From Aurantibacillus circumpalustris (lineage in GTDB: Bacteria; Bacteroidota; Bacteroidia; B-17B0; Aurantibacillaceae), in assembly GCF_029625215.1 (NCBI RefSeq), contig NZ_CP121197.1, positions 3,162,001 through 3,226,000 on the forward strand: a stretch of 64,000 nt of DNA, written 5' to 3'. Numbering within the stretch: position 1 is the stretch's first letter; each line of letters begins with the position of its first letter. Both the position numbers and the translations under genes were made by a program. Below are positions 43,291 through 50,528 of the stretch, one piece after another. The notes under the pieces are model-generated. The model was not told where the DNA came from, searched no databases, and saw only the letters and a list, made by a program, of their open reading frames with translations.

Positions 43291-44034
43291 ATGAAAATCT
43301 TAGTTGCCATTAGTAATGTACCCGATACCACCACAAAAATTCAGTTTACGGATGGTGATACAAAGTTTAATGCTGCCGGAGTAACCTTCGTAATCAACCC
43401 TTACGATGAGTGGTATGCACTTGTTAGAGCTTTAGAATTAAAAGAAGCGAATCTTGCTGAAAAAGTGACTATTATTCACGTTGGTTTAGCTGATAGCGAT
43501 GCAACAATCCGTAAAGGATTAGCGCTTGGTGCAGATGATGCCGTGCGTATTGATTCTGAAGGGCCTGATGCACTTTTTGTTGCAGAACAAATTGCTGCCT
43601 ATGCTAAAACAAATGTTTATGACTTAATACTGGTTGGAAAAGAAACGATTAATTACAACGGATCTTCTGTTGGCGGAATGATAGCAGGTGTTTTAGATCT
43701 TCCATTTGTGTCATTAGCAACAAAATTAGAGCTTGCTGCTAACAAAGCAACTATTGAACACGATATTGATGGTGGTACTCAAATTGTGGAATGTGAATTA
43801 CCAATGGTTATTAGTTGTGCAAAAGGAATGGCTGAACAACGTATTCCTAACATGAGAGGGATTATGGCAGCGCGTACTAAACCTTTAACTGTAACGCCTG
43901 CAGTTGCTGCAAGTCCATTAACATCCATTAAATCATTTGCTTTAAGTCCAGGTCGTACAACCGTTAAGATGATAAGTGAAGATAATTTGGATGAGTTAGT
44001 GAATTTGCTTCACACTCAGGCTAAGGTTATATAA
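43291..44034 (+). CDS. etfB: Electron transfer flavoprotein subunit beta
   Basis: 247 residues. The N-terminal MKILVAISNVPDTTTKIQF and FVINPYDEWYALVRALELKE are typical of the beta subunit, as are GKETINYNGSSVGGMIAGVL and CAKGMAEQRIPNMRGIMAAR (recognition loop end). With EtfA it carries electrons from acyl-CoA dehydrogenases to the quinone pool by ETF:quinone oxidoreductase. The usual direct etfB-etfA junction is interrupted here by a four-helix-bundle gene. Confidence 0.92.
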   Translation: MKILVAISNVPDTTTKIQFTDGDTKFNAAGVTFVINPYDEWYALVRALELKEANLAEKVTIIHVGLADSDATIRKGLALGADDAVRIDSEGPDALFVAEQIAAYAKTNVYDLILVGKETINYNGSSVGGMIAGVLDLPFVSLATKLELAANKATIEHDIDGGTQIVECELPMVISCAKGMAEQRIPNMRGIMAARTKPLTVTPAVAASPLTSIKSFALSPGRTTVKMISEDNLDELVNLLHTQAKVI

Positions 44035-44485
44035 ATTATTGATTTCTTGAATTTTTGATTTTTAGAATGGAGAATAATACAATAAATACTGAATTTGCAG
44101 ATGCTTTTAAGGCGAGAACAAAAAAGCAAGCTGTAAGTATTATTAAATTTCTAAAAAACATTAAATCGAACGAGGAAATAATGGTAATCAAAAATCAACT
44201 AATTAAATGCTGTACATCTGTAGCCGCCAATTATAGAGCTGCTTGTAGAGGAAGATCAAAAGCCGATTTTATTTCAAAACTCGGAATAGTGCATGAGGAA
44301 GCGGATGAAGTGCTTTTTTGGTTAGAGTTGTTAGCTGACCTTAATTACGCGTCACCTGAACTTGAAAAATTAACAAAAGAAAGCGATGAGATTTTGAGAG
44401 TTGTGGCTAAATCTGTTGCAACATCAAGAAACAACTTAGTAAATTCAAAAAATAAGACATTAACAAATTCAAAAAATTAATAATT
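44034..44485 (+). mobile_element. IVS-like insertion bounded by 21-bp inverted repeats
   Basis: AATTATTGATTTCTTGAATT (the first 20 bases of 44034-44054) matches, in inverse orientation, 44465-44485; 19 of 21 positions are complementary. Between them lies only the four-helix-bundle gene. The unit starts at the last base of the etfB stop codon and ends 19 bp before etfA. The layout resembles 23S rRNA intervening sequences, which carry the same protein family and fold into a stem cut by RNase III. Confidence 0.6.
44067..44480 (+). CDS. Four-helix-bundle protein (S23/IVS-encoded family)
   Basis: 137 residues from ATG 44067; the TTG at 44055 is a weaker choice. FADAFKARTKKQAVSIIKFL, then IKNQLIKCCTSVAANYRAAC and FISKLGIVHEEADEVLFWLE are the pattern of the family first found as ORFs in 23S rRNA intervening sequences. 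The family forms homopentamers of four-helix bundles and its role is unknown. It lies in the same direction between etfB and etfA, inside inverted repeats, so it looks like a small selfish insertion that the operon tolerates. Confidence 0.82.
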   Translation: MENNTINTEFADAFKARTKKQAVSIIKFLKNIKSNEEIMVIKNQLIKCCTSVAANYRAACRGRSKADFISKLGIVHEEADEVLFWLELLADLNYASPELEKLTKESDEILRVVAKSVATSRNNLVNSKNKTLTNSKN

Positions 44486-44504
44486 CTAAAATTCAACAAA
44501 TAAT

Positions 44505-45485
44505 ATGTCAGTTCTAGTATTCACAGAAATAAATAAAGGCCGCGTAAAAAAAGCATCTTTAGAATGTATCAATTATGCTTCTAAAATTGCTGAATTAACC
44601 GGTTCTACAGTCACAGCTTTAGTAAACAATGCTGATGCAGCTCAGTTGGAAGAAATTGGTAAAGCAGGTGCTTCTAAAATATTATCCGTTAAGAATGATA
44701 AACTTAGCAGTGATAGCATGGCCATTAGCGCTGCCGTTGAACAAGCAGCAAAGGCTGAAAATGCAAAAGTAATTGTATTTGCTTTTGATATTGTTGGTAA
44801 AGCAGTGGCGCCAAGACTTTCTGCTAAATTAAAAGCAGGTTTAGTTGCCGGTGCGGTTGATTATCCAACTGTAAACGGTGCAGGACTTGAAGTAAAGAAA
44901 AATGTATTTTCCGGAAAAGCTACTGCATTATATAGTATTAACAGCGACATTAAAATTATTTCTCTTCTTCCAAATAGTTTCCCTGTAACTGCAGGTGAAA
45001 ACAAAGCAACTGTAAGCGATTTCGCGGTAGATCTTTCTGCTGTTAATTCTAAAATTGTTGTAAAAGAAGTTAAATCTAATGATGCAGGTGGCATGACTCC
45101 ATTACCTGAAGCTGAGTTAGTTGTAAGTGCCGGTAGAGGTTTAAAAGGACCTGAGAACTGGAAAATAATTGAAGATCTAGCTGCATCTCTTGGTGCAACG
45201 ACTGCTTGTTCACGTCCCGTTGCCGACATGCATTGGAGACCACATCATGAGCATGTTGGACAAACAGGTGTTGCTATTCGTCCGAATTTATACATTGCCG
45301 TTGGAATATCAGGTGCTATACAGCATTTAGCAGGTGTAAACGGTAGTAAAACAATTGTAGTAATTAATAACGATAAAGAAGCGCCTTTCTTCAAATCTGC
45401 GGATTATGGTGTGCTTGGTGATGCTTTCACTATTGTACCTAAGTTAACAGAGGCGATTAAAAAATTCAAGGCTAATCAAAACTAA
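44505..45485 (+). CDS. etfA: Electron transfer flavoprotein subunit alpha
   Basis: 326 residues. The N-terminal domain begins MSVLVFTEINKGRVKKASLE; the C-terminal FAD domain holds VVSAGRGLKGPENWKIIEDL, ATTACSRPVADMHWRPHHEH, VGQTGVAIRPNLYIAVGISG and IQHLAGVNGSKTIVVINNDK, all conserved. It completes the ETF with EtfB. Its transcript comes from the etfB promoter across the four-helix-bundle insert. Confidence 0.92.
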   Translation: MSVLVFTEINKGRVKKASLECINYASKIAELTGSTVTALVNNADAAQLEEIGKAGASKILSVKNDKLSSDSMAISAAVEQAAKAENAKVIVFAFDIVGKAVAPRLSAKLKAGLVAGAVDYPTVNGAGLEVKKNVFSGKATALYSINSDIKIISLLPNSFPVTAGENKATVSDFAVDLSAVNSKIVVKEVKSNDAGGMTPLPEAELVVSAGRGLKGPENWKIIEDLAASLGATTACSRPVADMHWRPHHEHVGQTGVAIRPNLYIAVGISGAIQHLAGVNGSKTIVVINNDKEAPFFKSADYGVLGDAFTIVPKLTEAIKKFKANQN

Positions 45486-45518
45486 GCCAATTTTTTTTCT
45501 TAAATTAGAATTCAGTTA

Positions 45519-46130
45519 ATGAAAAAAGTTCGATTAGAAATTGTTGGATTATCATACAGTCAAACGCAGAGTGGTGCATACGCTCTGGTTTTGGGTGAAA
45601 GTTCTGGTTCCCGAAGGTTACCTATTATTATTGGTGGTTTTGAGGCGCAGGCAATAGCTATTGAACTTGAGAAAATGAGTCCTAGTCGTCCATTGACGCA
45701 CGATTTATTTAAGTCTTTTGCTCAGACGTTCGAAATTAACGTTACTGAAGTACTTATTTATAATTTGGTAGAAGGGATTTTTTACGCGAAACTTATTTGT
45801 ACTGATGGAACACGTGAAGTTGAAATTGATGCAAGAACCAGTGATGCGATTGCCTTAGCGGTTAGATTTAGCTGCGAAATTTATACCTACGAGTTTATTT
45901 TAAAAAGCGCTGGAATTGTGTTGGATGATGATATTGAAGTGAGTTCTTTAACAGATGCCTCTTCTGCTACTTCTGACGTAAAAGGAAGCACAAGTAATCC
46001 AGATTCAGACGAATACAAAGAAAAAAGCAGCGAAGAGTTAAAAAACATGCTGCAAACCGCTCTTGAAGAAGAAAAATACGAAATGGCTTCTAAAATCAGA
46101 GACGAGTTAAATCAAAGGAAGAAATCTTAA
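45519..46130 (+). CDS. Bifunctional nuclease family (DUF151) protein with UVR motif
   Basis: 203 residues. The BFN/DUF151 domain (about 1-135) has LVLGESSGSRRLPIIIGGFE, AIELEKMSPSRPLTHDLFKS and DARTSDAIALAVRFSCEIY. The C-terminal 40 residues form a UvrB/UvrC-type coiled-coil motif (EELKNMLQTALEEEKYEMAS). Plant and bacterial DUF151 proteins have reported nuclease activity. This fusion is common in Bacteroidota. It lies 33 bp after etfA and may be in the same operon. Confidence 0.85.
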   Translation: MKKVRLEIVGLSYSQTQSGAYALVLGESSGSRRLPIIIGGFEAQAIAIELEKMSPSRPLTHDLFKSFAQTFEINVTEVLIYNLVEGIFYAKLICTDGTREVEIDARTSDAIALAVRFSCEIYTYEFILKSAGIVLDDDIEVSSLTDASSATSDVKGSTSNPDSDEYKEKSSEELKNMLQTALEEEKYEMASKIRDELNQRKKS

Positions 46131-46157
46131 TACCTTTTTCTGTTTCCCTTATTTTTT

Positions 46158-46173
46158 TAGAACTTAAGTTCTA
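46158..46173. repeat. 16-bp perfect palindrome
   Basis: TAGAACTTAAGTTCTA lies 28 bp after the nuclease-gene stop. It may be part of a transcription end or an operator; the 219-bp space to the antitoxin gene shows nothing else clear. Confidence 0.4.
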
Positions 46174-46349
46174 TTACGAAAATTTGATTTTTTATTTACA
46201 GTATACTTTTAGTTGAGAAAAATAAAGTCAACGGCAGAAGTGTTGATCATCGTTAACTAACATTGTAAGATAGCGTTGTAAGGGTTATGTCAATCTAATG
46301 ACTTGTATGTTTATCTAGAAAATTGTAACTTAGTATTAAAATTAGTATC

Positions 46350-46547
46350 ATGGAAACCGTACTTATAAATGTAGAAAAGAAGTCTGATATTGCCTTTCTT
46401 GTTAGTCTAGCGAAGAAACTTGGGATGACCGCTAAGCCTCTTTCACATGAAGAAGTTGGAGATTGGAAATTTGCTCAAAAAATCGAAGAAGGAATGAAAA
46501 CGCCAAGCGTTAGTCGGAGTGAAATTATGAAAGCTTTAGGGAAATGA
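46350..46547 (+). CDS. Antitoxin of a RelE-type toxin-antitoxin pair
   Basis: 65 residues (METVLINVEKKSDIAFLVSL start, SRSEIMKALGK end). The small size, the position 1 nt overlapping (ATGA) the toxin start, and the likeness to short DUF2683-type antitoxins of Bacteroidota support the call. The N-terminal half probably folds as a small dimer that binds DNA or the toxin, and the C-terminal helix masks the toxin. TTAGTATTAAAATTAGTAT at about 46330-46348 contains a short direct repeat that could be an autoregulatory site. Confidence 0.65.
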   Translation: METVLINVEKKSDIAFLVSLAKKLGMTAKPLSHEEVGDWKFAQKIEEGMKTPSVSRSEIMKALGK

Positions 46548-46811
46548 AAATTGATTTCAAGAAATCATTCCTAAAAGAGCTAAAAAAAATTGAAAAATAA
46601 AAGTCTTAGAGATGGCATTCATGATTGTATTGTTCAAGTAGAGTCTTCTAAAAATCTTACTCAAATTAAAAACATAAAAAAACTATCTGGCTACGACGTA
46701 TATTACCGCATAAGAGTCGGAGATTATAGAATTGGAATTAAAATCGAAGAAGATATAGTCTACTTCGTTATTTTCGAACACCGTAAAAATATTTATAAAG
46801 GATTTCCTTAA
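46544..46811 (+). pseudogene. RelE/ParE-type toxin, frameshifted at an A8 tract
   Basis: The toxin begins at ATG 46544 (MKIDFKKSFLKELKKIEK) and meets TAA at 46598-46600. The rest of the family sequence (KSLRDGIHDCIVQVESSKNL, then YDVYYRIRVGDYRIGIKIEE and a final VIFEHRKNIYKGFP) continues in another frame until 46811. One A less in the run of eight (46582-46589) would restore an 88-residue protein with the usual RelE layout and its catalytic-region Arg, Tyr and His. So this is a slipped homopolymer: a true inactivation, a reversible switch or a sequencing error. Confidence 0.75.
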
Positions 46812-46841
46812 TTTTTAATCGAAGACACTTTTTCAAGTAGT

Positions 46842-47978
46842 TTACGAAACCACTTCCTTCACTAACAATTCATTATACACCTTTTCATATAAGGGTAATA
46901 TTTTTTCGATATCGAATTTTTTTGCCTGATTGTAAGCGTTCTGGCGAAACTTTTCCAACATTGATTCGTCTTTTAATAAAGTAAGTGCGTTTTTAGACAT
47001 ATCTTCTACATCACCTACATTGCTTAAAAAGCCGGTTTTACCTTGCACGTTAACCTCTGGTAAACCACCGCTATTGGTGCTGATAACAGGTACTTTCATG
47101 GCCATGGCTTCCAAAGCTGCCAAACCAAAACTTTCTGTTTCAGACGGTAAAATAAAAAGATCTGCCACCGATAAAATTTCTTTTGGATCGGTAATTTTTC
47201 CAAGATTGATAATATCGTGCTGCAAATTCATTTGTCTGGCCAATTGTTCAATATTTGTTTTTTCGGGACCATCGCCAACAAAAATAAGTTTAGCGGGAAC
47301 TTCTTTTAACACGTTTGCAAAAACAGCCAATACGTCTTCAATACGTTTTACTTTTCTAAAATTACTAATGTGTACTAATATTTTTTCGCCATTTGGCGCA
47401 TACTTACGTTTGATACAATACTCCTTGACGTTTTCGTAATCTTTAATATTAATAAAGTTGGGTATAACGGTTATCTTATTGTCGATTTTAAAAGTTTTTA
47501 AAGTGTCTTTTTTTAAACTTTCAGAAACCGATGTTATAGCATTACTATGATTTAAAGAAAAACGAATTACGGGTTCAAAAGCCGGATCACGTCCTACTAA
47601 TGTGATGTCCGTTCCGTGAAGCGTTGTGACGTAAGGCAGATTTATTTTTTTGGATTTTAAAATTTGTTGTGCCATATAAGCTACAGAAGCATGAGGAATA
47701 GCGTAATGCACATGCAAAACATCCAAATGTTCATACATGGCAACATCAACAATTTTACTCGCCAATACACTTTCGTAAGGTTGGTATTCAAATAATGGAT
47801 AGTCGTTGACACTAAATTCATGAAAAAATAAATTCTCATTAAATAAGTTTAAACGAAAAGGTTGACTATAAGACATAAAGTGAACTTTGTGTCCTTTATT
47901 TGCTAGGGCTATGCCTAATTCTGTTGCTACAACGCCGCTTCCGCCATACGTGGGGAAACAAACCATTCCAATATTCAT
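46842..47978 (-). CDS. bshA: N-acetyl-alpha-D-glucosaminyl L-malate synthase
   Basis: A 378-residue GT4 enzyme that joins UDP-GlcNAc to L-malate, the first step of bacillithiol synthesis. MNIGMVCFPTYGGSGVVATE, then LHVHYAIPHASVAYMA and GTDITLVGRDPAF are characteristic of BshA as against other GT4 enzymes. The nucleotide-sugar site is in FILPSETESFGLAALEAMAM. Family presence suits Bacteroidota, where bacillithiol is the main low-molecular-weight thiol. A TAAATTTA box lies 6 nt before the ATG. Confidence 0.92.
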   Translation of the reverse strand: MNIGMVCFPTYGGSGVVATELGIALANKGHKVHFMSYSQPFRLNLFNENLFFHEFSVNDYPLFEYQPYESVLASKIVDVAMYEHLDVLHVHYAIPHASVAYMAQQILKSKKINLPYVTTLHGTDITLVGRDPAFEPVIRFSLNHSNAITSVSESLKKDTLKTFKIDNKITVIPNFINIKDYENVKEYCIKRKYAPNGEKILVHISNFRKVKRIEDVLAVFANVLKEVPAKLIFVGDGPEKTNIEQLARQMNLQHDIINLGKITDPKEILSVADLFILPSETESFGLAALEAMAMKVPVISTNSGGLPEVNVQGKTGFLSNVGDVEDMSKNALTLLKDESMLEKFRQNAYNQAKKFDIEKILPLYEKVYNELLVKEVVS

Positions 47979-47984
47979 AGACTA

Positions 47985-47992
47985 TAAATTTA
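47985..47992 (-). promoter_or_regulatory. Near-consensus -7 box (TAAATTTA) of bshA
   Basis: One mismatch to TAnnTTTG, 6-nt gap to ATG 47976-47978. The octamer is its own reverse complement. Confidence 0.3.
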
Positions 47993-48047
47993 CAAATTAT
48001 AAAAGAGAATAATGTTAAGGTAGTTTAAAGGGTGGGCCTTTCGTGGA

Positions 48048-48248
48048 GACACTAATTGCACGAATTTCACTAATCTGTGTTTGCTAGGAAGACGCGAATG
48101 GCACCCATTTCACGAATCTGTGTGTGTTAGGACGAAAGGACAATAATCCAATCTGTCGGAGTCGCGGATTTCACTAAATCGAAACTTAATAATACCAAAC
48201 CGTAATGCTATTTTAGTTCTTCTTCGTGTAATTCGTGCAATTAGTGTC
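48048..48248. repeat. MITE-like element with 19-bp perfect terminal inverted repeats
   Basis: GACACTAATTGCACGAATT (48048-48066) and its exact reverse complement (48230-48248) bound 201 bp of non-coding DNA between bshA and queE. Internal CACTAATCTGTGTTTGCTAGG is repeated with few changes about 40 bp later. There is no reading frame. The motif type (CGTGAAATTAGTG-like) is familiar from dispersed repeats in environmental Bacteroidota. It ends 20 bp before the queE -7 box. Confidence 0.75.
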
Positions 48249-48268
48249 GCTTTTGAAGAAACTATCCT

Positions 48269-48276
48269 TAAATTTG
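48269..48276 (+). promoter_or_regulatory. -7 box (TAAATTTG) of queE, leaderless layout
   Basis: An exact TAnnTTTG with a 5-nt gap to the TTG start at 48282. TTTG at 48252-48255 is too near for a -33 element. Confidence 0.5.
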
Positions 48277-48281
48277 CAGCC

Positions 48282-48935
48282 TTGAATTACAAATTACATA
48301 GTTTATCTGAAGCCGATGATGTGCTTTTAAAAGCTGGGAAACTACTGCCTTTGATGGAGGAGTTCTATACCATTCAAGGTGAGGGATTTAATACCGGTAA
48401 AGCTGCTTATTTTATTCGGATTGGTGGTTGTGATGTTGGTTGTCATTGGTGCGACGTGAAAGAAAGTTGGGATGCGAACATTCATCCTTTAACTCCGATT
48501 GAAAAAATAATTGAAAATGTAATTGCTTATAAAGCGAATAGTGTTGTGGTTACTGGCGGTGAGCCTTTGATCTATAATCTAGATAGTCTTACCGCTTTAT
48601 TAAAACAAAATAATATTGAAACGTTTATTGAAACGTCTGGTGCTTACACCTTAAGTGGCAACTGGGACTGGATTTGCCTTTCTCCTAAAAAAACGATGGC
48701 GCCTTTAAAAGAGGTGTATTCAAAAGCAAATGAGTTAAAAGTGATTATTTTTAATAAGCATGATTTTGTTTGGGCCGAAGAGCAAGCTGCTCTGGTTGGT
48801 AAGGACTGTTATCTTTATTTACAACCTGAATGGAGTAAACATGCGCAATTGGTTCCAGAAATTATTGAGTATGTAAAGGATCATCCGAAATGGATGATTA
48901 GTTTGCAAACGCATAAGTACATGAATATTCCTTAG
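48282..48935 (+). CDS. queE: 7-carboxy-7-deazaguanine synthase
   Basis: A 217-residue radical SAM enzyme of queuosine synthesis that turns 6-carboxytetrahydropterin into 7-carboxy-7-deazaguanine. The cluster motif is CDVGCHWC (Cys50, 54, 57; CX3CX2C). EFYTIQGEGFNTGKAAYFIR before it and VVTGGEPLIY after it (SAM-binding GGE) are conserved. The start is TTG 48282, 5 nt after the -7 box. No other queuosine genes are in the window. Confidence 0.9.
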   Translation: MNYKLHSLSEADDVLLKAGKLLPLMEEFYTIQGEGFNTGKAAYFIRIGGCDVGCHWCDVKESWDANIHPLTPIEKIIENVIAYKANSVVVTGGEPLIYNLDSLTALLKQNNIETFIETSGAYTLSGNWDWICLSPKKTMAPLKEVYSKANELKVIIFNKHDFVWAEEQAALVGKDCYLYLQPEWSKHAQLVPEIIEYVKDHPKWMISLQTHKYMNIP

Positions 48936-48981
48936 TCTAGGAAGGGTTTTCTTAATTATTTTTGGTAAGATATACTGCAAG

Positions 48982-49196
48982 CCCGTCATTCCGAGGCAAA
49001 TGCATGTAAAGAACAGAACCGAAGGAATCTCTGCAAGGTATTAGCTCGCTGAGACTGCTTCGGGTTCGTTGCAATCTTCCGCATTCCTCGCAGTGACGGG
49101 TTCATAGACCTCGTCATTCCTAGGTAAACGCATGTAATGAACAGTACCGAAGGAATCTCTGCATGGTATCATCTCGCTGAGACTGCTTCGGGTTCG
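48982..49196. repeat. Two copies of an 85-bp repeat, one within a palindromic element
   Basis: Copy 1 (48984-49068) and copy 2 (49112-49196) share CGTCATTCC, GAAGGAATCTCTGCA and GAGACTGCTTCGGGTTCG with few differences. CCGTCATTCCGAGG at the left is matched in inverse by CCTCGCAGTGACGG at 49086-49099, so copy 1 is the left part of a palindromic unit of about 119 bp. The right arm of the second unit is missing. There is no gene between 48936 and 49225. Confidence 0.75.
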
Positions 49197-49225
49197 CTCG
49201 AAAATTAGAAGGGCTTTGGAAGATC

Positions 49226-50455
49226 TCAACGCGCTATTACAAAACGTTTATTCACACTATTAGAATTACTACTTTTTAATCTCAAAAAATAAACACCATT
49301 TGGTAAATCACTTGTTGTTATTCTAACAGACTTATTTTCAAAATTTATTTTTTGCTCATCGATTAATTGACCGAGATTATCATAAATACTGACCGTCTTA
49401 ATTTCTTTGAATAGTTCTAGGGGTGTAATTTTTAATTCTAAATAATCATCAGCGGGATTTGGGAATGTTTCTAATTTATCATTTAACATCTCTAATTCAA
49501 CATTTCCAACAGGATTCATATAAACAACGACAGTATCCCATTTCTCAGCACTGCAATCTAGTACTTGTTTTACAACATACGTTGACGTGACAGTTGGCTT
49601 CACCCATAAACCAGAACTAATTTTAATAGGTGTACTCATATTTGGAAACTTATACCAAGTGCAACCTGAATCAATCGCAAAATCAGATTCTCTTCCAATA
49701 TAAACACTGTCTCCTAAAAGCAAAGCTTTATCAGGACCTGCATAAGCAGGAAGATCCAATTCTATAACACTAACAGCATCTATTAAATATTCTGCAAAAT
49801 TTGCAGGGAAGTTTGTCGGATTTGTTAGAGCTGTATCAGTGTTTGCGTTACTTTTAAAATTACCAATGAGCATGTACTTTTCAGAACCGTTGGCAACAAA
49901 AGTGCCTGTTATCAGTACCCAGTTTAATGTATCAGTAATAATGTTGTTTATTGGATTTTCGATTTGTGGAGTTAAATAGGTAATTGGGTCTGTACATTTT
50001 GTAATAGTATCCAAAGCATTACCACCGAAAAAAGCACCAATGGCGTCAACACCATGAGTGGATTGATCTGAAAGATTTACATAAAATGAAACGCAATAAA
50101 CGGAACCGTTTTTTAAATTTTCTTTAAGTCTGTTTCTAGGGTAACCTCTATTGTTGTATGTATTTATTGAAAAAAACGCCGTTATTAAATGATTTTTTCC
50201 TTGTTTCGGAAATTGAAAAGTGAAGCTTGATAATGGAATATTTGATGGGGTTGTTAATAACCCACCGTAAAACTTAGAACTATCTGTAGCACCCCAATAA
50301 TAAGGTACTTTATTAAGAATATTTGGCATGAAATAATTCTCAAAGCTTCCATTATTCACATAATTCCCAATTTGCTGGCCCTTTATACAGGCCACACTCA
50401 AAAAGAATAATCCTATGAAAATTATTTTTTTAATGCTATGGGTTTTATTTAGCAT
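49226..50455 (-). CDS. T9SS cargo protein with CBM-like N-terminal domain
   Basis: 409 residues. Signal peptide IIFIGLFFLSVACIKGQ. The region of about 28-230 begins IGNYVNNGSFENYFMPN and has the layout of the galactose-binding-like domain that often follows a NGSFE start in Bacteroidota exoproteins. A short Ig-like part (about 235-315, with YAGPDKALLLGDSVYIG and TSTYVVKQV) precedes a T9SS type A sorting domain (TFPNPADDYLELKITP, PNGVYFLRLKSS, KRFVIAR). It is likely secreted and processed by the T9SS sortase. The ligand is unknown. Confidence 0.8.
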   Translation of the reverse strand: MLNKTHSIKKIIFIGLFFLSVACIKGQQIGNYVNNGSFENYFMPNILNKVPYYWGATDSSKFYGGLLTTPSNIPLSSFTFQFPKQGKNHLITAFFSINTYNNRGYPRNRLKENLKNGSVYCVSFYVNLSDQSTHGVDAIGAFFGGNALDTITKCTDPITYLTPQIENPINNIITDTLNWVLITGTFVANGSEKYMLIGNFKSNANTDTALTNPTNFPANFAEYLIDAVSVIELDLPAYAGPDKALLLGDSVYIGRESDFAIDSGCTWYKFPNMSTPIKISSGLWVKPTVTSTYVVKQVLDCSAEKWDTVVVYMNPVGNVELEMLNDKLETFPNPADDYLELKITPLELFKEIKTVSIYDNLGQLIDEQKINFENKSVRITTSDLPNGVYFLRLKSSNSNSVNKRFVIAR

Positions 50456-50528
50456 GGGTAGTTTTTGAAAATCTCTTCGGATACTTATTATCTAATTTAC
50501 AAAATAAATCTTGCTTGACAGTTTGCGT

